Origin: Burkholderiaceae bacterium
Lineage (GTDB): Bacteria; Pseudomonadota; Gammaproteobacteria; Burkholderiales; Burkholderiaceae_C
Length of the DNA stretch: 64,000 nt
NCBI GenBank assembly: GCA_024235855.1
Contig: JACKLN010000002.1
Coordinates: 310,001 to 374,000 of the forward strand
Direction of reading: 5' to 3'
In this document: positions 26,334 through 33,435 of the stretch, piece after piece
How the letters are laid out: each line of letters begins with the position of its first letter
Numbering within the stretch: position 1 is the first letter of the stretch
Made by a program: the position numbers and the translations under genes
The notes under the pieces: model-generated
The model's database searches: none
What the model was told of the DNA's origin: nothing
Seen by the model: only the letters and a program-made list of their open reading frames with translations

Positions 26334-27269
26334 ATGCCCCGCATCCGCACCCCCCGCGGCGCCCGCCGCCCTGGCTGGACCCTGGTCTGGCACGACGAGT
26401 TCGAAGGCGACGCCGTCGACCGGACCAAGTGGGACTTCGACCTCGGCAACGGCTTCTACGACTACAAGAACCACGCCTGGGTCCCGGGCTGGGGCAACGA
26501 GGAACTGCAGTACTACACGCACGAGCCGGAGAACGTGGTCGTGCGCGACAGCTGCCTGTCGATCCGCGCCGTCAAGGCGCCGCTGCACGGCTGCGGCTAC
26601 ACCTCGGCGCGGCTGAAGACCAAGGCGCGCGACGGCTCGGTGCTGTTCGCCAAGTGCTACGGCCGCATCGAGTTCCGCGCCAAGGTGCCCTGGGGCAAGG
26701 GCCTGTGGCCGGCGCTGTGGATGCTGCCGGTGGACGACACCTATGGCGGCTGGGCCGCCAGCGGCGAGATCGACCTGATGGAGATCGTCGGCGAGAAGCC
26801 GCAGGAGGTGCTCAACAGCATCCACTTCGGCTCCACCTTCCCGCGGCGCACGCTGATCACCACCACGCACGCGCTGCCCCAGGGCAGCCTGGTGTCGGAC
26901 TGGCACACCTACGCGGTGGAATGGGAGCCGGGCGAGATCCGCTTCTACGTCGACGACGTGCAGACCTGCACCTACGACTTCTGGTGGAGCTGCGGCAAGC
27001 TCGTCAAGGGCCAGGGCGTCGAGGCGAAGAAGGAGGCGGACCTGCATCCGTGGCCGGCACCCTTCGACCAGCCCTTCTACCTGGTGATGAACGTCGCCGT
27101 CGGCGGCAACTTCCCCGGCGCGCCCAACGACCAGACCCGCTTCCCCGCCGAACTGGTGGTGGACTACGTGCGCGTGTACGACAAGGTGGGCGGATACGGC
27201 CCCGTCAAGCCCCGTGGCCCCGGTGTGATGCCCTGGCAGAAGGGCCACGTCAACGAGCGCCGCAACTGA
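26334..27269 (+). CDS. GH16 beta-glucanase, no signal peptide (GH16-A)
   Basis: This 311-residue GH16 domain has the catalytic motif GEIDLMEIVG (E145, D147, E150), ELQYYTHEPENV and GLWPALWMLP, as in laminarinases (endo-1,3-beta-glucanases). The first 20 residues (MPRIRTPRGARRPGWTLVW) lead straight into the catalytic fold with no export signal. Unlike most GH16 enzymes it should therefore be cytoplasmic, acting on imported oligosaccharides. The start is fixed 2 nt after the GH1 stop. Confidence 0.92.
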   Translation: MPRIRTPRGARRPGWTLVWHDEFEGDAVDRTKWDFDLGNGFYDYKNHAWVPGWGNEELQYYTHEPENVVVRDSCLSIRAVKAPLHGCGYTSARLKTKARDGSVLFAKCYGRIEFRAKVPWGKGLWPALWMLPVDDTYGGWAASGEIDLMEIVGEKPQEVLNSIHFGSTFPRRTLITTTHALPQGSLVSDWHTYAVEWEPGEIRFYVDDVQTCTYDFWWSCGKLVKGQGVEAKKEADLHPWPAPFDQPFYLVMNVAVGGNFPGAPNDQTRFPAELVVDYVRVYDKVGGYGPVKPRGPGVMPWQKGHVNERRN

Positions 27270-27294
27270 ACACGCAAGGCCATTGGAGAACACG

Positions 27295-28269
27295 ATGTCG
27301 AAACCCCGAATTCCCCAGCAGGACGCCGAGCGTGGCGAATACCCGGCCGCCGACCAGGTGCGCTCCGGCGCGATGCCGCGGGTGGCCGCGCAAGGCGGTG
27401 CCTGGTCGCACGTCAAGCCCGAGGTCTGGACCGATGCCGAGCGCAAGACGCTGAACGATGCCTTCCGCGGCGTGCTCCAGCGCGGCGTGCACGGCTTCTG
27501 CTTCAGCCCCTACCTGGAAGGCCAGTCGCCGGGCTCGCAGGTCAGCGAGGCGCAGATCCGCGAGCGCCTGCAGATCATCCAGCCCTACACGCGCTGGATC
27601 CGCACCTTCTCGTGCACCGACGGCCACGAGCAGACGCCGCGGATCGCGCACGAGATGGGCATCAAGACCCTGGTGGGCGCCTGGATCGGCACCGACGACG
27701 AGATCAACGAGCGCGAGATCGCCGGCGTGATCGAGGTGGCGCGTGCCGGCCACGCCGACATCGTCGCCGTGGGCAACGAGGTGCTGCTGCGCGAGGACAT
27801 GGGCGAGGAGCAGCTGCTCGCGTGCATCCAGCGGGTGAAGGACGCGCTGCCCGGCGTGCCGGTGGGCTACGTCGACGCCTACTACCTGTTCGAGCTGCAC
27901 CCGCGCATCACCGCCGCCTGCGACGTGGTGCTGACCAACTGCTACCCGTTCTGGGAGGGCTGCCCGCGCGAGGGCGCGCTGGCCTACATGCAGAGCATGG
28001 TGCGCCGCACGCGCGCGGCGGCGCCCGGCAAGCGCATCGTGATCAGCGAGACCGGCTGGCCCGACCAGGGCAGTGCCTTCCACGGCTCGGTGCCGTCGAC
28101 CGAAGGCGCGATGGCGTACTTCGTCGACACGATCCAGTGGGCCGAGGCCGAGGACCTGGAGGTCTTCTACTTCGCGGCCTTCGACGAGGCCTGGAAGGTC
28201 GGCGCCGAAGGCGACGTGGGCGCCTACTGGGGCCTGTGGGACAAGGACGGAAAGCCGAAGTTCGCCTGA
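27295..28269 (+). CDS. GH17-family glucanase, cytoplasmic (GH17-A)
   Basis: This 324-residue protein of the GH17 (endo-1,3-beta-glucanase) fold has the acid/base region AVGNEVLLR (E162) and nucleophile region ISETGWP (E252), plus HGFCFSPYLEGQ and NCYPFWEG. GGAG lies 6 nt before the ATG at 27295. There is no signal peptide. It is a close paralogue of the GH17 domain fused to the MFS transporter (shared TRWIRTFSC/TRWVRTFSC, GAWI, GNEVLLR and YFAAFDEAWK/YFASFDEPWK). Endo- or exo-hydrolysis or transglycosylation of beta-1,3-oligoglucans is inferred from the family. Confidence 0.9.
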   Translation: MSKPRIPQQDAERGEYPAADQVRSGAMPRVAAQGGAWSHVKPEVWTDAERKTLNDAFRGVLQRGVHGFCFSPYLEGQSPGSQVSEAQIRERLQIIQPYTRWIRTFSCTDGHEQTPRIAHEMGIKTLVGAWIGTDDEINEREIAGVIEVARAGHADIVAVGNEVLLREDMGEEQLLACIQRVKDALPGVPVGYVDAYYLFELHPRITAACDVVLTNCYPFWEGCPREGALAYMQSMVRRTRAAAPGKRIVISETGWPDQGSAFHGSVPSTEGAMAYFVDTIQWAEAEDLEVFYFAAFDEAWKVGAEGDVGAYWGLWDKDGKPKFA

Positions 28270-29207
28270 TGCCGAAGATCGAAATCCCCACCGGCCGTGC
28301 CATCTGCTACTCGGGCTACCGCGAGGGCCAGAGCCCCGACAGCCGCATCTACCCCAGCCTGGAGCAGATCCACGAAGACCTGCTCATCCTGAAGCCGCAC
28401 TGGCCGCTGCTGCGCCTGTACGACTGCAGCACGCATGCCGAGCGCGTGCTGGAGGTGATCCGGCGCGAGCGCATGGACTTCAAGGTCATGCTCGGTGCCT
28501 ACCTGGGACCGGAGATGAACAACTTCGGCTGCCCCTGGGGCGGTGTCTATGGCGAGGAGGAACTGGAGGCCAGCATCGCGGCCAACGAGGTCGAGGTGGG
28601 GCGCCTGATCGCGCTGGCGAAGGCCTACGAGGACATCGTCTTCAGCGTGGCCGTGGGCAACGAGTGCACCGTGGACTGGAGCGACCACATCGTGCCGGTG
28701 GAGCGCATGCTGCACCACGTGCGCCGCGTGAAGGCCGCCGTGCGCCAGCCGGTGACCTTCTGCGAGAACTACGTGCCCTGGCTGGACAAGCTCAAGCCGC
28801 TGGTGCCCGAACTGGACTTCATCTCCGTGCACACCTACCCCGTGTGGGAGTACAAGCACATCCACGAGGCGCTGGACTACACGCGCCACAACGTCGAGAG
28901 CGTGGAGCGCGCCCATCCGGGCAAGCCGGTCGTGATCACCGAGGCCGGCTGGTGCACGCGCAGCAACGGCCGCGGCATGCATGCCGAGCACGCCGCGCAG
29001 GAACTGCAGGCGGTCTACCTGCGCGACCTGATGGAGTGGACCGATCGCGAGCGGAGGCTGTGCTTCGTCTTCGAGGCCTTCGACGAACCCTGGAAGGGGT
29101 CGTCCGACCCGCTGGAGCCGGAAAAGCACTGGGGCCTGTTCACGGTGGACCGGCAGCCCAAGCTGGTGATGCAGGACTGGCCGGCTGCGGCCGTGACGGA
29201 TGACTGA
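28269..29207 (+). CDS. GH17-family glucanase, cytoplasmic (GH17-B)
   Basis: This 312-residue protein is a second, more distant GH17: ICYSGYREGQSPDSRIYPS at the N-terminus, acid/base E132 in AVGNECTVDW, nucleophile E225 in ITEAGWC, and VFEAFDEPWKG near the end. There is no signal peptide. Its start overlaps the GH17-A stop (TGATG). Two cytoplasmic GH17 proteins side by side suggest different linkage or chain-length preferences; this is inference. Confidence 0.88.
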   Translation: MPKIEIPTGRAICYSGYREGQSPDSRIYPSLEQIHEDLLILKPHWPLLRLYDCSTHAERVLEVIRRERMDFKVMLGAYLGPEMNNFGCPWGGVYGEEELEASIAANEVEVGRLIALAKAYEDIVFSVAVGNECTVDWSDHIVPVERMLHHVRRVKAAVRQPVTFCENYVPWLDKLKPLVPELDFISVHTYPVWEYKHIHEALDYTRHNVESVERAHPGKPVVITEAGWCTRSNGRGMHAEHAAQELQAVYLRDLMEWTDRERRLCFVFEAFDEPWKGSSDPLEPEKHWGLFTVDRQPKLVMQDWPAAAVTDD

Positions 29208-30132
29208 AGCGTCTGCGTCGCGCCGCGCCGTGCGCGGCAGCGCGGCCTGGCCGCTGGTGCTGGTGGCGCTGCTGGTGGCCTGCGGCGGCGGGTCGGCGGG
29301 TGACGCCGGGCCGGCGGCTGGCAGCCCGGCACCGTCGCCATCCCCTGCGCCTCCGCCGGTCACGCCACCGGTGTCCCCGCCTCCGCCTGTGGCCGCGCCG
29401 GCGCACTACGTGCTGGCCTGGGCCGACGAGTTCGACACGCCTGGCCAGCCCGACGCTGCCCGGTGGGTGGCCGACACCGGGCGCAACCAGGCCGGTTGGT
29501 ACAACAACGAGCTGCAGTACTACGCGGCAGGCCGGCTGGAGAACGCCGAGGTGCGCGACGGTCGGCTGGTCATCACGGCCAGGCGCGAATCGCTCAGCAC
29601 CGCGCCGGACTGGGGCGGCCAGCGCTACACCTCGGCGCGGCTGATCACCCGTGGCCTGGCCGAGTGGACCTACGGCTTCTTCGAGGTGCGGGCGCGCATG
29701 CCCTGCGGCCGCGGCACCTGGCCGGCGATCTGGACGCTGGGCAGCGGCGGCCGCTGGCCGCAGGACGGCGAGTTGGACATCCTGGAGCACACGGGCCGCA
29801 ATCCGGACCACGTGTTCTCCACGGTGCACACAGCTGCCGGCAGCGGTGGCGCCGGCCGTGGTGCGGGTCGCACGCTGGCCACGGCGTGCAGCGCGTTCCA
29901 CGACTACCAGATGCACTGGACCCCGGAGCGCATCGTCTTCAGCGTGGACGGCGTGGAGCACTTCCGCTACCTCAACAGCGGCCCCGGTGGCGCAGCCTGG
30001 CCCTTCGATGCGCCGCAGTTCCTGATCCTGAACATCGCCATCGGCGGTGACCTGGGCGGACCGGTGGACGACGCGATCTTCCCGGTAGAGATGCAGGTCG
30101 AGCACGTGCGGGTGTGGCAGGCGCCAGGTTGA
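29200..30132 (+). CDS. GH16 beta-glucanase lipoprotein (GH16-B)
   Basis: This 310-residue protein has a lipoprotein signal with lipobox LLVAC (Cys28), a Pro/Ser-rich linker to about residue 68, then a GH16 domain with catalytic GELDILEHTG (E191, D193, E196), WYNNELQYYAAGR and ILNIAIGGDLGG. It should be anchored in the outer membrane and act as an endo-1,3-beta-glucanase on polymer or long oligosaccharides. It is the last gene of the ABC operon and overlaps GH17-B by 8 nt. Confidence 0.92.
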   Translation: MTEASASRRAVRGSAAWPLVLVALLVACGGGSAGDAGPAAGSPAPSPSPAPPPVTPPVSPPPPVAAPAHYVLAWADEFDTPGQPDAARWVADTGRNQAGWYNNELQYYAAGRLENAEVRDGRLVITARRESLSTAPDWGGQRYTSARLITRGLAEWTYGFFEVRARMPCGRGTWPAIWTLGSGGRWPQDGELDILEHTGRNPDHVFSTVHTAAGSGGAGRGAGRTLATACSAFHDYQMHWTPERIVFSVDGVEHFRYLNSGPGGAAWPFDAPQFLILNIAIGGDLGGPVDDAIFPVEMQVEHVRVWQAPG

Positions 30133-30488
30133 GGAGTCGACGACCCTGTGAACCGCGCCTCGGCCGGTGACCCCGTCTTGGTCCGCGGGCGTCCATCGCT
30201 CCCCCATCGGCCTCAGGGCGATTGACCGCGTTGGTTATCCTGCGTGGCGACCCACCCACCGGTCGGAGGTGGGTCGCGCACGCAGGGCGGGACCAGCACG
30301 GACGATGGACGACGATCACACGACAGGCGAGGGCGAGAGCCCGGTGGGGGTGGAAGGTCCGCAGGTGGTCCACGGCTTCCTGGACCCCGAACGGATGGCC
30401 AGCCGTCTCGATCGGCGCGGGCGCTTCGACGACGCGCACCTGAAGCCGTCGTCCGCGCGGTGATCGCCTGCAGTTCGGCGTGCCCGCC
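30133..30488. other. Intergenic interval, about 350 bp
   Basis: This interval lies between the GH16 lipoprotein and the cytochrome gene. No LacI-type operator, clear promoter or terminator is seen. It contains one weak short reading frame, listed separately. Confidence 0.5.
30305..30463 (+). CDS. Possible small ORF (52 residues), doubtful
   Basis: The frame starts MDDDHTTGEGESPVGVEGPQ and continues with FLDPERMASRLDRRGRFDDA. The composition is charged and plausible for a small soluble protein, and the MDDD start recalls the hypothetical at 20138. No family is recognised and no clear ribosome site is seen. It could be a chance frame in the intergenic region. Confidence 0.22.
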   Translation: MDDDHTTGEGESPVGVEGPQVVHGFLDPERMASRLDRRGRFDDAHLKPSSAR

Positions 30489-32339
30489 ATGCGCATGAAG
30501 GGCCTGCGGCTCCTGCTCGCCGGGCTGCTGCTGTGGCAGGCGGTCGGTGCGGCCCTCGCACGCGAGGTGCCCGACACGATGGCGCAGCGCGCGCTGGCCT
30601 GCACGGGGTGCCATGGGCCGCAGGGGCGTTCCAGTCCGGAAGGCTACGTGCCGCGCCTGGCCGGCAAGCCGGCCGGCTACCTGCTGGCCCAGTTGCAGGC
30701 GTTCCGCGACGGCCGCCGCCGCCACCGCACGATGGCAGCGTTGCTGCAGCCCCTGGACGACGCGATGCTGGCGGCCCTGGCGCAGCATTTCAGCGGGCAG
30801 TCGCTGCCTTACCCGCCACCGGTCGCGTCGACGCTGGTCCCGGCCGATGCCGCACGCGCCCGTGCGCTCGTCACCCAGGGCGACGCCGCGCGCGGCGTGC
30901 CGGCCTGCGTCGACTGCCATGGCCACGCGCTCACCGGCGTGGCACCCCACGTGCCCGGGCTGCTCGGCCTGCCGGCCGACTACCTGCTGGCCCAGTTGGG
31001 CGCATGGCGCAACGGCCAGCGCCAGGCGCGCACACCGGACTGCATGGCCGAGGTGGTGCACCGGTTGTCGCCCGGCGACCTGCCGCTCGTCGCACGCTGG
31101 CTCGCTGCACAGCCGGCGCCGTCGCGGACCGCACCGGCCGAACGCCTGTCCGGCGACTGGCCGCTGGCCTGTGGCAGCGCCACGCCACCGGCACCGACGG
31201 TCGCGCCGATGGCCGCACCGGTGGCGGTGTCTGCCGCCGTCGAGCGCGGTGCCTACCTCGCCAGGCTGGGCAACTGCGCCGGCTGCCACACCGCGCCGGG
31301 CGGGGCCGCCATGGCCGGCGGTCGGGCCATCCCCACGCCCTACGGCGTGGTCTACGCCGGCAACCTGACCCCCGACCCGCAGACGGGCATCGGCCGCTGG
31401 AGCGCCGACGATTTCCACCGCGCCATGCACGAAGGGCGTGGACCCGATGGCCGCCGCCTGCTGCCGGCCTTTCCCTACACCTCGTTCACGCACGTGGCGC
31501 GTGCCGACAACGACGCGCTCTACGCCTGGCTGCGCAGCCTGCCCCCGGTGGTGCAGCCCAACCGCCCGCACGCGCTGCGCTTCCCGTACAACACGCCGCT
31601 GGCCATGACCGCGTGGCAGTGGCTGAACTTCGCGCCGGCGCCGCCGTTGGCTGACGCACCGACCAGCGGGCCGGCGCGCGGTGCCTACTTGGCCCGGGGC
31701 CTCGGCCACTGCGGCGAATGCCATGCGCCGCGCGGCCGCTGGTCGGCGCCCGGCCGCGCGCTGCTCGGCGGCGACCTGCCAGGCCAGGACTGGACGGCGC
31801 CCTCGCTTCACCCGGTGCAGGGCCGCCCGGTGCCGGCGGCCGAGACCGTGGCGCTGCTGCGCACCGGCCGCAACGCCTTCGGCACCGCCAGCGGGCCGAT
31901 GGCCGAAGTGGTCCAGGCGAGCACCCAGCACTGGACGCCGGCCGACCTGCAGGCCCTGGCAGACCACCTGCTGGCGCTGCCGTCCACCGCCGCCCCGCCT
32001 GCGGCGGCGCCGGCCGACCCGCGGGTCTTCAACGCCGGCGAGCGCGTCTACACCCGGCATTGCGCCGACTGCCACGGCGCCGACGGCCGCGGTGCGCCCG
32101 ACGCCTACCCGCCGCTGGCGGGCAACCCGGGCGTCACACAGCCCGGCGTGCGCAACCTCCTGGCCGTGCTGCGCCACGGCGGCTTCGGTGCCGCCACGCG
32201 GGACCATCCGCTGCCGTACGGCATGCCGCCGGCAGAACTGTCGGTCGAAGACACGGCGGCGGTGCTGACGTACATCCGCCAGGCCTGGGGCCACCGTGCC
32301 GGCGCGGTCAGCGCGCTGGACGTCCAGAAGTCGCGCTGA
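30489..32339 (+). CDS. Five-haem c-type cytochrome (c4-like plus alcohol-dehydrogenase cytochrome-subunit-like)
   Basis: The protein is about 616 residues with a signal peptide (MKGLRLLLAGLLLWQAVGAALA) and five CxxCH haem sites: CTGCH near 38, CVDCH near 140, CAGCH near 263, CGECH near 407 and CADCH near 525. The first two form a dihaem c4-like half. The last three match the trihaem membrane-bound dehydrogenase cytochrome subunit pattern (GAYLARLGNCAGCH, GAYLARGLGHCGECHAPRG, LSVEDTAAVLTYIR). It should be periplasmic and pass electrons from a dehydrogenase to an oxidase. No dehydrogenase gene is adjacent, so its partner is unknown, and no regulon operator is seen. Confidence 0.85.
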   Translation: MRMKGLRLLLAGLLLWQAVGAALAREVPDTMAQRALACTGCHGPQGRSSPEGYVPRLAGKPAGYLLAQLQAFRDGRRRHRTMAALLQPLDDAMLAALAQHFSGQSLPYPPPVASTLVPADAARARALVTQGDAARGVPACVDCHGHALTGVAPHVPGLLGLPADYLLAQLGAWRNGQRQARTPDCMAEVVHRLSPGDLPLVARWLAAQPAPSRTAPAERLSGDWPLACGSATPPAPTVAPMAAPVAVSAAVERGAYLARLGNCAGCHTAPGGAAMAGGRAIPTPYGVVYAGNLTPDPQTGIGRWSADDFHRAMHEGRGPDGRRLLPAFPYTSFTHVARADNDALYAWLRSLPPVVQPNRPHALRFPYNTPLAMTAWQWLNFAPAPPLADAPTSGPARGAYLARGLGHCGECHAPRGRWSAPGRALLGGDLPGQDWTAPSLHPVQGRPVPAAETVALLRTGRNAFGTASGPMAEVVQASTQHWTPADLQALADHLLALPSTAAPPAAAPADPRVFNAGERVYTRHCADCHGADGRGAPDAYPPLAGNPGVTQPGVRNLLAVLRHGGFGAATRDHPLPYGMPPAELSVEDTAAVLTYIRQAWGHRAGAVSALDVQKSR

Positions 32340-32384
32340 CGCCGTCGGCAGGCCTCGGCGCCTCGGCTTCGGAGTCTGCGATGT

Positions 32385-33374
32385 TCAACCCGTCGGGGTC
32401 GAATAGATGCCGCCGTCGGTGCGCCCGGGGTGGTAACCCTTGTGGCCGATGGCGAGCGTCAGCGGGCTGCGCGGATCGCGGCCCTGGGCCAGGTCGGCCA
32501 GCGCGCGGCCGAAGTCGTACTTGGGCTGCCAGCCCAGCACCTGGCGGGCATGCGCATTGACGTAGACGCGGTCGATGTCCTCGAGCATGTGCCAGCCCCG
32601 CGCCGCGAACACCGGCTCGAAGCCCGGCGCCACCCGTCGCAGCACCGCAGAGGCCTGGCCGCGCAGCAGGTCCAGGTCCGTGGGCTCGAACGGCGATGTC
32701 GCGCTGATGATGAAGCGGTCGAAGCCGATCTGCTCGGCGCGCTGAACAGCCAGCAGGTGTGCGTCGACGACGTCCTGCAGGTCCACCCGCCGGTGAAGCA
32801 GTTCGACCACCTTCAGGTTCAGCGCGTCGAAGCCGAGGCGGCGATGTTCGTCGTCGTCCCCTTCCGGAAAGAAGCGGGACGTGCGCAGCACCACGACCGG
32901 CAGGCCCTGGTTGCGGTGGAAGAGCCGGCACAGGTCCTCGGCGGCGACCTTGGTCGCGCCGTAGATGTTCTTCGGCACCGGCGGCACGTCTTCGGTGATC
33001 CAGGCCGCCGGCGCTGGTGGCGACGGGCTCAGGGCATCGCCGAAGGTGCTGGTCGTGCTGGTGAAGACGAAGGCGCGCACCTGGCCGGTGGCCGCGGCCT
33101 CGAGCAGGTTCAGCGTGCCGCTGACGTTGACGTCGACGAAGGCCTGCCGGCCGTGCGAGTGCACGTGCGGCTTGTGCAGCGTGGCCGTGTGCAGCACGGC
33201 GTCGACGCCCTGCATGCAGCGCGCGACGAGCGCGCGGTCCACGATGGAGCCGACGACATCGGTGCCCACTGCCGGCACGATGTCCAGGCCCACGACGTCA
33301 TGCCCCTGCGCGCGCAGCGTGCGCACCAGCGCGTCGCCCAGGTGCCCGGAACTGCCGGTGACGAGGATCTTCAT
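32385..33374 (-). CDS. NAD-dependent epimerase/dehydratase (extended SDR)
   Basis: This 329-residue protein has the Rossmann motif VTGSSGHLGDALV, catalytic YxxxK (IYGATK), FTSTTSTFGDA and the sugar-binding-type region VVLRTSRFFPEGDDD, as in NAD-dependent nucleotide-sugar or sugar epimerases/dehydratases. The substrate is not determinable. It follows the MFS-GH17 gene by 61 nt on the same strand, so it could be the last gene of that operon and converges with the cytochrome gene. Confidence 0.85.
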   Translation of the reverse strand: MKILVTGSSGHLGDALVRTLRAQGHDVVGLDIVPAVGTDVVGSIVDRALVARCMQGVDAVLHTATLHKPHVHSHGRQAFVDVNVSGTLNLLEAAATGQVRAFVFTSTTSTFGDALSPSPPAPAAWITEDVPPVPKNIYGATKVAAEDLCRLFHRNQGLPVVVLRTSRFFPEGDDDEHRRLGFDALNLKVVELLHRRVDLQDVVDAHLLAVQRAEQIGFDRFIISATSPFEPTDLDLLRGQASAVLRRVAPGFEPVFAARGWHMLEDIDRVYVNAHARQVLGWQPKYDFGRALADLAQGRDPRSPLTLAIGHKGYHPGRTDGGIYSTPTG

Positions 33375-33435
33375 GCGCGGGAATCTACCGCGCGCGGGCG
33401 TCGGGGCACCGTCGTGATCGGCGTGCCGCTGCGGC

